Source: Ustilaginoidea virens (Eukaryota; Ascomycota; Sordariomycetes; Hypocreales; Clavicipitaceae). Taken from it: a stretch of DNA of 64,000 nt. Below are positions 32,525 through 45,356 of the stretch, in pieces; within the stretch, counting starts at the first letter, position 1, and each line of letters starts with the position of its first letter. A model generated the notes under the pieces. It saw nothing but the letters and a program-made list of their open reading frames with translations. It was not told the origin of the DNA and did not search any database. The position numbers were made by a program, and so were the translations under genes. The DNA lies in assembly GCF_000687475.1 (NCBI RefSeq), contig NC_057321.1, positions 3,060,898 through 3,124,897 of the forward strand, in the 5' to 3' direction.

Positions 32525-35500
32525 AGTTAATATAGAAAACCAGATAGATATTTTATAGGATATTAAGCTAGATATTAAGCGGTAATAAGACGGTAATAAT
32601 AGTATATTTAGTAGAGACCTAATCGAGCTTCTTATATAAGCGGTTCGTTTTAATATTCTAAAGGTTTAACTATACCTAGTTACTAACCTAGAAGCGCTTA
32701 GCTAGGCATTATAAATAGTTAGTAGTATTTTACTATTATTATTATGCGAAGGCGATAGCAGCTTGGGCTAATTCTTATCCCTTTTTAAGGTTGCTAAGAA
32801 AGAGGGCTATACGCCCCTTTAGGGTAGTTAAGCTTAAGGTTACCTCTAGAGGCAAAGCAATAATTAGAATATTAAACCTATTAAGTAGCTAGTTTAGGCT
32901 AAACCTAGTAATAGATAATATCCGGTTATTTAACGCGAGTTAATATACCGCAAGATAGTATAGCTAGTCGTACTAATTAAAGGAAACTATAATATAGAGG
33001 ACCGCCTATACCTCTTGGTTTATTCGCTTTGTGCTGCTATCGGTTTAGGGGTAGTATACTATTAATAGAAGTTACTTGGTCCTAACTGATTTATATAGTA
33101 TAGACTAAAATTTGCCTACCTAATCCAAACCTTAATCGCTAATAATCTCTTTAGGGAAGCTATAAAAGCGCTACTAATACTATTAGAAGCGTTTTATACA
33201 GTCTTCTGCTTTTATTAAGTATATAGCCTTAAGCTAGATATATTTCGATAAGCGATCTATAATGACTATAAGGAATCGCAGGTCGGAGGCATTATAGGCA
33301 GGAAGGTCGGTTATAAAGTCGACCGATATCTATGACTAAAAGCGGTCTGCAATTAGTAGCGGTTATAGTAACCTTTAGCGCAATTGGCGGCTCTTATATA
33401 CCCTACGGTATCGGCAATTCCGAATATATCTTACTACTTTAGATAATATATTATCGAAGTAATAATCCCATCGCAATAATTAAAAGGTAGTGTTTTTCCC
33501 TAGGTGGCCTATAATAAGCGAGTTATAGTAGCGTTAGATCACCGTAGTGGTTAAGGGCTTAAACGATAGAAGCTATATCTATACCCGGTAAAAGAGTATG
33601 CCGTATGCATTTAGGGTATAATCGGCAATTTATTTTTATATCACCGCCTCTACTGGAAATCGTTATTCCCTATTTGCGATTGCTATCTATTAGGCCCGAT
33701 ATATACTATCTTTAGATATCGCCTAATCCTAGATAGCTTAAAGGTAGGAGTCGGCGAAGATATATAGGCCGCGAGGTAGGGTGGTCTATAGGGTCGAGGT
33801 TAGTATTATCTCGCCTTCTATTTTATCTATATTAAATGCTAAAATAGATAGCGGTTTTAGGATCTAGCTGATTTATAGCTCTATCCCGTTTGCCTCTTAT
33901 TCCTATTAAGAAAGCGTATTAAGGTATTAGGCTTATAACCCTAGCTTATACTAAAGATAGAAGTTAAAGAGCGCTAGAGTTTTAGCCTATTGGGCTTATC
34001 GCTTGGATATTTCTTATAGTCGGGCGAAGTACTTTAGGTTCTTATAGTCAATAAGGATAATAAAGGGGGAGGCTATTAAGCAGAGTTCTACTAATTACGC
34101 CTTAAGGCAAAAGATAATAGCAAAGAGTTCCTTATTATATATAGTATAATTCCGTTCTATATCTAATAAGTAAGCGGAATAGTATACAATAAGATAAAAT
34201 ATACTATCCTCTCCGATTTGCGATAGATAGCCGCTAAAGGCCGTACTAGAACTATTTGCCTTAAAGACTATTTCTTTATTAGGGTCTTATTAGGCGAGAA
34301 CTAAAGACGATATAAAATACTGCTTAAGCGCTTAGAATACCGCCTCTTTTTCGTCTAGCTATTAGAATAGGACCCCTTTTTTTATTAACCTAACTAAAGG
34401 GTCGATAAAGCGGGAGAAGTCTAGGATAAAGTTATAGTAGAAATTGGTAAAACTAAGGAAATTATAAACGCCTTTTAATTTTATAGGTGCTTCTTAATTC
34501 TAGATGGCCTTAATCTTTTTGGGGTCTAGGCGGATTTCCTTTCTAGCTATTACGATATATCCTAGGTACCAGACCTCCTTTACTGCGAAGTCGCACTTAT
34601 TAAGATCTAAATTTAAGCCGGCCTTTTGTAGTCGTCGAAGGACTTCCTTAATACGCCCTATATAGTCCGCTTTTAATCCCCTAGTATAGATTAAAACGTT
34701 ATCAAGGTAGGCAGTTATAAAGTCTCCTAGCGTATTCTCTAAGGCCCTATTAATATATCTTTAAAAAGTTATAAGGGCTTTAGTTAGGCCGAATAGCGTA
34801 ATAAGCTATTTAAATAGTCTAAATTATATATAGAATACGGTTAAGTATTTATCGCCCTCTGCAATATATATCTTATAGAATGCTATATATATATCAACCT
34901 TAGTAAACTATTTCGCCTAGGATAGGTATCATAAGGTCTCCTTAATTAAAGGGAGGGGATATTAGTCTTAAATTATAACCTTATTAAGGGCCTAGTAGTC
35001 GATATAAAAATGCTACCTATTATTCCCCTTTCTGGCTAGTAGGACTAATGCTACTACTAATAAGGAGCTTACTTAGATCTATCCTTTATCTATTAGGTTA
35101 GTTATTTATCTCCGAACCTTAAGTAATTAGTCTCGTGGTATATTATATAATAGGCCCTAAGGTAGGTCTAGCTAGCTTCTATCTACAGTCTTTTTAAGCT
35201 GGATATAGTAGTCTAATATACCCTAGTGTAGAGGGAGACTAGAAGCTTTTTTCTTATTAAAGAGGTTAACAAATTCCCGTAATTCCATTAGGAGCACCTA
35301 TAGCTCTTGCGATTATAGGGTAGAGTCTTAATAAAGTAGCAGTATAATATAAAGGATACGTATTATCTTTTATAAGCTTATCGTAATAAAGGAAGTCGAC
35401 CGGTCCTTAGAGCGTTTCGCCTGCTTTAGTATATTATAGAAGACTAAGCTAAGGATATTTACTATAGTCGGACCCTATCGCTTTCTCGTCGATTCCTTAA

Positions 35501-37170
35501 TAATAAAGCTATCTACTAATCCGATCTTTAATTAGTGCCGCTTCGCCTATAGTATAATATTATAGTACTCTATCTAAGGCATCCTAAAGATAATATCGCA
35601 AGTAAGGCCTAGGATAATATAAAGTATAACTATAAATAGCTATCTATCGATATCGATTGCGATATAGATAATATAGGTGATAGAGGAATGCATTACCTTA
35701 TATTCTTCTAAATAGCTCTAAATATCTACTGCCGTTCCGATTTCCCTACGTTATAGTAGGCGGATAGGTTAGAGGCTTAACCATTATACTATCTTTTCGC
35801 TTATAGCGCTATAGTAGTCACATCCCGAGTCGATTAAGGTATTAATAAAGGTATAGGATTTATATAAGATCGGTACTAAAAAGGGGTATTTATCTATTCG
35901 TTTTGCGATCTCCTCTAATTCCTTTTATAATTAGGCTAGGGTTTATATGCGCATCTAAAGCCCTCTAATGAGATTAGATTTAAGGGCTATTTTTTTTTTT
36001 GATTTTTATTACTACTTTTAACCTCTACGATTTATAAGTTAAGCGAGGCTACTTTAGCTCTATTGGGTCGGATTATTAGCAGTAGGTAGTATATAAATAT
36101 CCGATAATTAGGAGAGCTATACTGAAGATAAAGGCCTTTTTTTTTACGATCTTTATGCTATTCTTTAAAGACCTATATTGCTTTAGGCGCGCGTTAATTA
36201 CCCTTCGAATCTAGCTTATTAATACCTAATATTTATATATCGCCTTTAGAATCCCGGGTATATATCGGTCGGGAATAGGTCGAACCTATATAGTAATTAA
36301 TAGTTAAGCTAGTCTTAATATCGATAGCAATTTATCGGTAATAGTCTACTGCCGAATAGTAGTTATAATAGGAGACCCTAAGGCTAATAATCTTATTAGC
36401 TATACGAGTATTAAGCGCCGATCGGAGGTATTTAGGCTTAACTTCCTTAAGCTAACCGAAACTGTTAATAAGCATAAGTTTTTCCTCGAATCGCATAAAA
36501 AAGGCGGCAAAAGGTTCCTTAGGGCCCTAGCATAAGGAGTGCTTAAGCTTAATAATAGCGCGATCCTATCGGTATAGGTCCTTAAAGAGATATTAGAGGT
36601 ATTCAAAGAACTTTATTATATTATAATCGCAAGCTATACCGTTCTCGAAGAAGGCTGCGACTTATAATTAGACTATAGACGAAAGGTTCTAGAAGATAAA
36701 TATCTATTAGGTCTTCTTATCCTTAATAAAGTCTTTATCGACCTCGAGCTTATATTATATAAAGGTCCGCTAGGCTATAAATATAGCCTTTTTGATATTA
36801 AAGGGGTCCCCTATCGGGATCGGCTTACATTTTAGCTAGGTATCCTAAGCCATAGGGAGGGGGGCATTCTATTATACGATTAGGGCCAGTTAGAGGGCGG
36901 CCTAAGAGCTATTTAACTAGTTCGCAAGGAGGGTCTATAGCGAGGCGGTAACGGCAGTAAGGTATTGCGCGTTAGTCTGCATCTGCGCCTTTATTTATTG
37001 TAACCCTAATGCGAGCTATTCTACTCGGGTATATATATTACGTCGGGGGCATTATGGTCTTGGGTTATTTGTATCTATTTCTCTAGGTATACTCATCTCG
37101 ATATCTTATATAGCCTGCATCATCGGCTCTATAATATAAGGTTATAATAGTAAGGCTGAGAGAGTCTATT
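32525..37170 (-). pseudogene. Gypsy-E gag, protease, RT, RNase H, integrase (N-terminal part)
   Basis: It matches Gypsy-B in order and spacing. Integrase lies at about 32560-33900, RNase H at about 34000-34400 and reverse transcriptase at about 34500-35250. The polymerase signature near 34685-34720 reads TAYLDNVLIYT, YLDD changed to YLDN. The protease region (about 35790-35870) is followed by gag to about 37150. Stops interrupt all domains. Confidence 0.82.
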
Positions 37171-37174
37171 TAAA

Positions 37175-37416
37175 TGTAAAGAACTGGCCCTAGGGCTACT
37201 GCGAATAGGCGTCGAATAAATATATTAAATAGACTAAGGAGGAAAGGAAGAGGACCCGAATAGGGGCCTTTAAGTAGTCTATTTATGCCCTTACGTAGTA
37301 TAGGCCGAGTCCTTAGCGAGCCCTCGTGACCCCGTGCCGATACTCCTTAGGCTAGTCGCGGGCGCAGCCCGAGTCCTAGCCACATTATGGCGCGGGCGTA
37401 GCCCGAGCCCGTAATA
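37175..37416 (-). repeat. Gypsy-E 5' LTR
   Basis: A 242-bp LTR beginning TGTAAAGAACTGGCCC on the plus strand and ending GCCCGTAATA before the TTATC duplication. Confidence 0.9.
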
Positions 37417-37421
37417 TTATC

Positions 37422-37781
37422 GTAGAATTCGCTCTTTGCGGCCTTTTTAAATTCTGGTTTAAAATGGTAACTTTTTAGGTCTTTCTAAAACCTTAGTTTA
37501 GGCGGTAGGGATAATCGATATAGGCATTCCTTAGTGCCTAGAAAAAAACTGCTAATAAAAGCCATACTAGAAGTATTCTTACTAGCTAGCCTAGCTGACC
37601 TTTATAGTATAGAACTAGTTTTAGCACTTACTTCAGAAGGATATATAGAAGCTGGGGTAGGTAGTTGGACTATAAGATGTTATTGTTTACTAGGAATAGC
37701 TTGTTTACTAGTAGGTATAGAAGTCGAAGGTAAAGTTGGGCTAGGTATAGAAGGCTAAGTAATAGGAACAGGTATAATAGT
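37422..37781 (-). pseudogene. Copia-D1 integrase-RT linker segment
   Basis: This is the piece of Copia-D1 left between the Gypsy-E and Copia-F insertions. On the minus strand it reads a Pro-rich stretch and then SYHFKPEFKKAAKSEF, the start of a Copia reverse transcriptase region. It is collinear with 51277-51636 in D2. The 74-codon plus-strand frame seen here and in D2 is an antisense shadow. Confidence 0.75.
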
Positions 37782-38510
37782 TGTTGAAATCAGCGCCTTT
37801 TTAGCTGTATTTTGGTACTGGTCTCGCCACCATACGACGTTTCTGCGTTGAGATATCGCGGTGGCTATACCAGGCGCTATGGTGGGGCACAGCGCCCTAT
37901 AACGCCGATTACAGTGGGCCACAGCGCCGGTCACGGCACCGGTACAGCGACCTACAATCCGGCCACAGCGGCCGGTCACAGTGGGCCACAGGGCCCACAA
38001 CAGGCGGCGCATTTCTACGGGATTACCAAATGGGCAAACCTTGCTAATACCAGCACTTTCGGCCTTCTACATATAGTCATCCGCTACACCGGTCATTTAC
38101 GGCAGACCGATATAGGGCTTCCGGCCCGTACGGCAGGCTATTATAGGGCATCCGGCACACCGCTATAAGCCACTGGGCTTGGTTGGGTATGCACTGGGTA
38201 GGATATTGGGCACAGACTGGGCACGGTTGGGCAGACCGACTTTTCGTCGGGTTTTTTTCGCTATTTTTGCGGTTTTTCATTATTTTCAACCACTTTTTCA
38301 AGATGGTAGAAATATGCCTAAAATTCCCTCTTTCTAGCTAGAATAGTCACCAACAATTAGAATCAGATTTCCCTGACATCTTTGCTCTGGTCAACCTCTT
38401 ATGCGCTTTAAATCTTTAACCAGCTCTTTGTTTTATTCTGCAACGCCTTGTACGCCACTGTCGGTATCCAGTATATTTTCAATAGTGTTCTGAATCACCA
38501 TTTTGCAATA
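37782..38510 (+). repeat. Copia-F 5' LTR
   Basis: This 729-bp LTR is unusually GC-rich in 37810-38010, with repeated CACAGYGGCC and GGGCCACAG words. A 118-codon frame at 37812-38168 recurs in the other LTR (44653-45009). It probably stays open because the region is GC-rich. Confidence 0.93.
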
Positions 38511-38526
38511 GGTTATGAGCCCGGTG
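38511..38526 (+). other. Primer binding site of Copia-F
   Basis: GGTTATGAGCCCGG directly follows the LTR. Its complement, CCGGGCTCATAACC, matches the anticodon arm of initiator tRNA-Met (GGGCUCAUAACCC), not a tRNA 3' end. This is the half-tRNA priming known for Copia and some relatives. Confidence 0.75.
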
Positions 38527-38811
38527 TCTCAAGGCTTCTAGCTTAAGACTTTTTTACGCTAACTTAGGATTTTAACGCACTTGGCAGCTAACCTTCCAGA
38601 AATCTAACTAACGATATTACTATCTGCAGTAAGGGACTGATCATCCCAGATTTAGGAACCTAGCTACCACACCAAGCTGCAACACATCCTTTTTGCAATA
38701 GGATTTTCTAAGGTTATTCCTTAATGCAGCTTTCTTCTAGTTTTATCTAGATTTTTAGTTTTGATTTTCTTCGCATTTTTAAGACTTTCCGGCACCTTTT
38801 CTCTTCCTATA

Positions 38812-41800
38812 ATGGCCAGTTAGAATGTTCCTACCGCCAATAACCCAGGCTACTAAGTCCCTGATACGGCAGAGGTAGAAGAATCTGATAATAACTAGGA
38901 AATTGCCCAGCTTAGGGAAGACTAATAGGAAATGAGAAAAGAATTTAATTATAAATTTAATCGAATGAACTCTAAAATCGATTTTTTAGCTGATAAGGTG
39001 GGCACCTTAGTAGATAGACTAATTAAGCCTGCTATTAGCCTACCATCCCAGGATATAATAGATGTGGATACCTTCTAAACCCCTGTAGGTAAAGGAAATA
39101 ATCTACTATTACTACCTAAAGCCCAGTAGTAACCCCTGCCGGTTCCATCCAGCATTAGCAGCTAAGTCAGCGCTATAGCTATTAAGGAACTAGCCAAAAC
39201 AGCCAATAGATTCCAGGAATCCTAAAAGCTAAGGGGGGCATCTAACTTCGACTAATGGAAACAGGCCCTTATAATTCAACTTAGGGCACTTAATATCGCC
39301 AAATTTATTGAAAATCCTTCTATTGCCAATAGTTTCAACGATTTAGAGCAAGCACTTTTACTATTACTTATTAAGAATAGTTGCACAGAAGGACTAGCTG
39401 CCGCTATCAACTGGTGCACTAACCTAGAGTTAGCCTTTATATTACTCACTAAACAGTATTCTTACTCATTAGACGTATAGCGGACCCACCTATACCCTGC
39501 CTTCCATCAACTAAATTTTACAGGCCATAAGGGTACCTTAGAATCTTTCAATGCCTCCTTTAATAGCTACCTATTTAGGCTGCAAATTTTAGGCTCCTAT
39601 ATACAACCTTTCGACTAAATCAGCTAATATTTATATGCTATAGAAGGGGTCTTTTTTCAGTAGGCAGAACGGCACCGCATAATAATGAGAATCGCCTATA
39701 CTTAGGGAAATACATCAAATATTAATCTGCAATTTTATATGGTTGATTTACTGGAAGAATAACGCATTAAAGGGTCATCAGTAGCAAGGGCTACCACCCA
39801 CCTCGCAAAGGTTAAGGGTGCCACTACTAATAACAATAGTAGTAAGCCAGCTAGTAACAACACTAGCAAGGGTAGTAAAAATACTACTACTAATGCCAAT
39901 AAAAAGAAACAGGGGTCTTCTTCTACCTAATAATAAGGGTCTTCTTCAGCTATATAGGGTAAGCCGGAAAATAAGAAGAAGAAAGAAAAGAAAGATTCAG
40001 CTAATAAAGCAGATACCCCATAAAAGACCGACGAAAAGGAAAAGACTATTAATTCCTTTATATTAGGAAATTATAACACTCTAAGTCTTATACCTAGTGA
40101 GACAGCCTATTCTTCCTTTTAGGACCGCGAATATATGCAATTTTTAGCTATTAGCTATAGTGCACAATCCGGTGGGAAAACGCTAATAGATTCTTTACTC
40201 TACGATACTAGTTCTACGGTGCATATTATCAACGATAAGAAGCATTTCACTTACTTTCAATACTATACTGGAAATAGACCAATCATCAGCATAGGTGGTG
40301 GCCTAATTAAGCCTAGTGGGTAGGGCATAGCGCGTTTTACCGTGCTATAGGGCACCAACCCACCTCAGTGGGGCACCTTAGAGCTAACTAACGCCCTTTT
40401 CATACCAGCTTTTAATATTAATATCTTTAGCGGCGTTAAACACTATCTAAATCGTGGCAGTATTCAGGGCTAAAGCCTTATTAATAGCAACAATAAGTGC
40501 ATTGGGCTTCTTAAATTTAAGAGATATGGCTTCTTTTTACAATAAAAAGGGGTAGATTCGCCGTTTTTACACCATAGCAGCCAAAATCACCCAGCTTCGT
40601 ATAGTATCTCGGTCGAATTACCTGCCCTAGCTAACCTAGAAGAATACGAGGAATATCCCCTGCCAGAGGATTTACCTACCCTACTAGCTGACTCGGACCT
40701 TCTACTTCCGCCAGCTAATTCGCAAGAAATCCTACTAGCTAACCCACTAGTTAGTCCTGGTTTTTCGGTAGTACCAACAGAGGCTACTATTCCTAATATA
40801 GCCCAACCACCACAGAGGGCCCCGGTCGCCCTCAACCATGCCCCAATACCAGCTGCTAATATAGAATATTAAAAGCTGCTATTATTAGCCGGACTTTAGC
40901 ATATCCGGCTTAGGCACATCGGAATCCAACTTTTAAAGAAAACCTATGCATCAACTATAGGATTACCTAATCTCAGTAAGGTAAAGGATTCTGATTTTAA
41001 CTACATCGCCTGTAAAAGGGCAAAGTCAGTTCGGCGTTTTACATCAAGGGCTATACCAGACCCGATGCACTATTTGGATATTATAGAGGGTGATATTTTC
41101 CAAATTAATCCTCTTCTATACAATAAACGCCCTATTTGCCTCATTTTAATTGACCGGAAATCACACTTCCATTAGGTATATTTACTACCTAATAAAGAGG
41201 GACCCACGGTATTCCCAGTATTATAGGGGTTCTTCTAAGGTCTTAGGAATCACTACGGCAAATCAGCTGTTAAATTCCACTATAATAATGGCAAGGAAAT
41301 CAACGATATCATTATAGCCTAGCTAGCTCTTAAGGGTATAGATTTTTTAACCTCTTCCCCTTATATTTATAAGCAAAATAGGTTAGCAGAACGCTCTATA
41401 CGGGTTATTATTAACCGACTTAGAGCTACTATACTTTGGTCTCGGTTACCTTCTTACCTTTAGTCTACAGTAATTCTTAGTATTACTACTTTGGTAAATC
41501 TAATAGCAGTCTTAAACTATTCTTTATCACCTTTCGAGGAATTAAAGAAGGACTTTCCGGAAATTATATACTACTACCTACCCGACCTTACTAGCTTCAG
41601 GGCTATTAATGCGGCTGTAGAGGTGCTAATCCCTCTAGAAAAACGGGTCATTAGCCATAAGCTAGCCCCCTAGACCGAGTCAGGTAGGTTACTAACTACG
41701 CTAGGTAACGGCACCTACCTCGTCTATATCCTATATCGCCGGGTTATCACTAAGACCTCTTTTATTACTTTCACCTACCAAAATAAAGGCATAGGCCCTA

Positions 41801-44547
41801 TTTCAAGTGGCCTAGAGGGCAAATTCAACTTCCTACTATCTTCTATTTTAGAGGCGGTAAATAACGATCAAATTGCTTTGGAAGAGCCTATCTGGAAGTC
41901 GCCTCGCCTAAATATGCCTATTTCGTCTAAGACCGATGGTATGGGCCTAGTCGAAGGCATAGGCCTACCACAGGCCACGGATCCAATATAGCCCACAGGC
42001 CCACCATAACTAATGGGCCTGCCACAACCAGTGGGCCTACCAATTGGCCCGCCATAGCACTCTGCAACTTTTCCCAGCAATTCGCCGTCTTTTAATTCTA
42101 AATCGCTTCAGCCTAACTCAGCTTTTCAGCTTAGGCAAGACGGTCCTTTTTCACCGGCTAAGGAAAATGCGCCTTTTTCCCATATAAAAAGGCTGCAAAT
42201 GCTAGGAAATGCAGAAAGCTCTCGTCACTAGGAATCTCAACCACAGAGATTTTCCGAATCCATTATAAAAGTGGGCATACCCCGCATATATGAAAATTCT
42301 GACTCGCCCTATATAGCAAATTTTCAATAGTCTGAATCTCAAAGGCCTATACACACTGATTTTCTGCGACTTTCCGATATAATAGATTCTGCCTTTTTGC
42401 CCGGCTTCCTAATAAATACAGCATTTCGCTATAGTAAAACGCTGCCTACACTAGAATATCTGAAATTCGAGAGTCTAAATATCGCCTCAAATGAGAGACC
42501 GTAGGAGAAGATGTTTTAAATATCAGAAAAGGTGCCTATTCAGCTATATTAGGTTAGGGCTACTAGGGGTAGAATTCGAGGAAGAATATAGCTATAGATA
42601 CGAGACGTGCAAGGTATCCTAGGTTATGGATACTATAGGTCACTTTTGGACCTATAGGCTGACCAATAGCTTAACCCACAGACTGACCAACAGTCTGACC
42701 AATAGTCTGACCTACAGACTAACCAATAGGGTGCTTTCCTACCTACCTAGCCGAAAAACGACCAGATTTTCGGATACCCAGGCAGCCCCCTAGAGGCTCC
42801 CACATAGGATTTCCCCCCTTCCTATGCTTTTTACCAGCAAATGTACGATATTTGCTATGCAGTAAAGATTAAGGCTGCAAAACGGGCCCCAGAAGGTGTG
42901 CCTAATAGCTGGAAGGAAGTCTTATATAACCCATATAAGGATAGCTGGGTTAAGGCCTTATTTTCGGAATTCGAGCAATTAATCGATTTAAATATCTTCC
43001 AATTTATTCCTAAGACTAGTGTTCCTACTAGTAGGAAAATATTGCGTAACCGGCCTATTTTTCGCGTTAAGAAAGATGCGAATAATAACCCGGTTAAATA
43101 TAAGACACGATTAATTGTTAAAGGCTTTATGCAGGTATCTGGGCAAGACTTTACGGAGACCTATGCCTCTACCTCGATCCCACCAATATAGAGGATCATC
43201 CTTGCTCTTGCTGCTGCAAATAACTGGGAAATAGAGCAAATAGACTTTATTGGTGCCTTTCTAAATAGCGAACTGCTGGAGACGATTTATATAGAGATTC
43301 CAGCTGGTTTTCTAGAATTTGCAGAAAGCCTACTCTTACCTAACCCAGCCTTATAGTCTGACTAGTAGCGTCGTCGACTTCTAGCCTTACTTACTAAGGT
43401 TGGATATAACCCCTCTGCATCACAGGTCATACTATTGAAGAAAGCCTTATATAGGCTAAAATAAGGCCCTCGCGAGTGGCAGTTATGGTTAAAAGACCTT
43501 CTAGTATAAGAGGGTTTTACGCCGCTACTTTCTGATGCTGCCGTCTTCTATAATAAAGGAACGCATACCTTTATTGTAACCTATGTAGATAACTGCTTAA
43601 TTGTCGGTCTAGACCTTAGCTATATTGACTAGCTTAAGGCTAAGTTCTATAAGGTATATGCCATAGAAGACTGAGGACCTGCCTCCTTCTTTCTAGGAGT
43701 GCAGATTATTAGGGATAGAGAAAAGGGCCTATTATAACTGCACCAATCGCAATTTATTGCGGAAGTCCTTAAGAAATTCAACCTTAAGGATGTACGACCG
43801 CATCTAATCCCACTATAGCCCGGTATACTTGCTGAGTCTGAGGCTGGTAATATGCCGCTGGATGCTAGTAATCAACACTTATTCCAGCAGCTAGTAGGAA
43901 CAGCGATGTGGTTGATGATAATATCAAGACCTGACCTTGCCTTTCCAACGCAATACCTATCACGATATATACAACAGGCTTCTACTATACAGCTTAATGC
44001 TGCTAAGGGCGCTTTTCGCTACTTAGCTGGTACGGCAAATACAGCCATTTATTACCAAGCCGCTAAAGCTACTGTAGTATTAGCTGCATTTTCTGATAGC
44101 GATTTTGCTGGATGCCGGCTGACTTCGAAGTCCACTGGTGGTTATTTTACTACCTTAAATGGTGGGCCTATTAGCTGGAGGTCAAAACAGTCTTCGACTG
44201 TGGTTTTGTTAATGCTTGAAGCCGAGTCTGATGCAATGCTTGAGGCGCTTCGCGAAGTGGAATGGATATCCAATTTGTTTAAAGAAATCCAGGTCGATAT
44301 TTAACGCCCGATACCACTATACTGCGATAACCAAGGGTCTATTTCTAATGCAAATGACCCAAATCAGCATGCCCGCACTAAGCATACCTTGCTTAAATTC
44401 CGGTATATACGTGAGAAGGCCCACGGTGGCCTGGTAAAAATATCTTATTTACCTACGATAGATATGCCTGCGGATGGACTTACCAAACCACTCCTAAGCC
44501 CGAAATTCCCCATATTTCGGCAATTATTAGGGCTGCAATCCCTATAA
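38812..44547 (+). pseudogene. Copia-F single-frame gag-pol
   Basis: From ATG 38812 to TAA 44547 all domains lie in one frame (1911 codons), interrupted only by stop codons of the RIP type and no frameshift that I can see. The domains are gag with a coiled-coil-like start (about 38935-39000), protease with YDTSSTVHI (about 40200) and the integrase zinc finger HIRLRHIG..CKRA (about 40905-41030). The integrase core follows with LIDRK, YNNGKE and LAERS (about 41150-41410). The linker is low in complexity (41930-42740). The reverse transcriptase starts at about 42900, with GFMQVSGQDFTETYA, FIGAFLNSELLE and TYVDNCLIVG (YVDD changed). RNase H has SDSDFAGC, KSTGGYF and ADGLTKPL. Confidence 0.92.
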
Positions 44548-44622
44548 TTTTTTCTTCTTTTTTACGGGACTTCTTTCTTTTATTCTAACGCTAGGATTAG
44601 CCATGTTGCTAATCAGAGGGGG

Positions 44623-45351
44623 TGTTAAAATCAGCGCCTTTTTAGCTGTATTTTGGTACTGGTCTCGCCACCATACGACGTTTCTGCGTTGAGATATCGC
44701 GGTGGCTATACCAGGCGCTATGGTGGGGCACAGCGCCCCACAACGCCGATTATAGTGGGCCACAGCGCCGGTCACGGCACCGGTACAGCGACCCACAATC
44801 CGGCCACAGCGGCCGGTCACAGTGGGCCACAGGGCCCACAACAGGCGGCGCATTTCTACGGGATTACCAAATGGGCAAACCTTGCTAATACCAGCACTTT
44901 CGGCCTTCTACATACAGTCACCCGCTACACCGGTTATTTACGGCAGACCGATATAGGGCTTCCGGCCCGTACGGCAGGCTATTATAGGGCATCCGGCACA
45001 CCGCTATAAGCCACTGGGCTTGGTTGGGTATGCACTGGGTAGGATATTGGGCACAGACTGGGCACGGTTGGGCAGACCGACTTTTCGTCGGGTTTTTTTC
45101 GCTATTTTTACGGTTTTTCATTATTTTCAACCACTTTTTCAAGATGGTAGAAATATGCCCAAAATTCCCTCTTTCTAGCTAGAATAGTCACCAACAATTA
45201 GAATCAGATTTCCCTGACATCTTTGCTCTGGTCAACCTCTTATGCGCTTTAAATCTTTAACCAGCTCTTTGTTTTATTCTGCAACGCCTTGTACGCCACT
45301 GTCGGTATCCAGTACATTTCCAACAGTGTTCTGAATCACTATTTTGCAACA
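44623..45351 (+). repeat. Copia-F 3' LTR
   Basis: A 729-bp LTR starting TGTTAAAATCAGCGCC and ending TTTTGCAACA, followed by the ATAGT duplication. It is nearly identical to the 5' LTR. Confidence 0.93.
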
Positions 45352-45356
45352 ATAGT

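Larger units (their letters stand above)
23706..37416 (-). mobile_element. Gypsy-E, second chromovirus family, inserted in Copia-D1
   Basis: It is bounded by 242-bp LTRs (23706-23947 and 37175-37416) and flanked by TTATC (23701-23705 and 37417-37421). The uninterrupted site is visible in Copia-D2 near 51272. Without the LINE insertion (26141-32509) and its duplication the element is about 7.33 kb, longer than Gypsy-A/B. The extra length lies between the integrase/chromodomain and the 3' LTR. LTR ends and motifs resemble Gypsy-A/B but the sequence is clearly diverged. Confidence 0.92.
37782..45351 (+). mobile_element. Copia-F LTR retrotransposon, youngest-looking element
   Basis: This 7570-bp element has 729-bp LTRs (37782-38510, 44623-45351) from TGTTGAAATC to TTTTGCAACA and is flanked by ATAGT (37777-37781 and 45352-45356). 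The primer site follows the 5' LTR at 38511 and a purine tract (cagagggggg-like, 44611-44622) precedes the 3' LTR. The two LTRs differ at few positions, nearly all CA/TA or TG/TA. Its coding part keeps many more CpA and TpG than the other elements, so it is the least mutated. It lies inside Copia-D1. Confidence 0.95.

Noticed and set aside
37534..37758. 74-codon plus-strand frame conserved at 51388-51612
   Set aside because: It is antisense to the integrase-RT linker of Copia-D, and the two copies are simply D1 and D2.
37812..38168. 118-codon frame in the Copia-F LTR, repeated at 44653-45009
   Set aside because: It lies in both LTRs of a mobile element, has antisense open frames over the same bases and no domain; presence twice only reflects LTR identity.
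38511..38526. A real tRNA-Met gene at the Copia-F primer site
   Set aside because: Only the anticodon-arm complement is present, with no acceptor stem or T-arm, so it is a primer site and not a gene.
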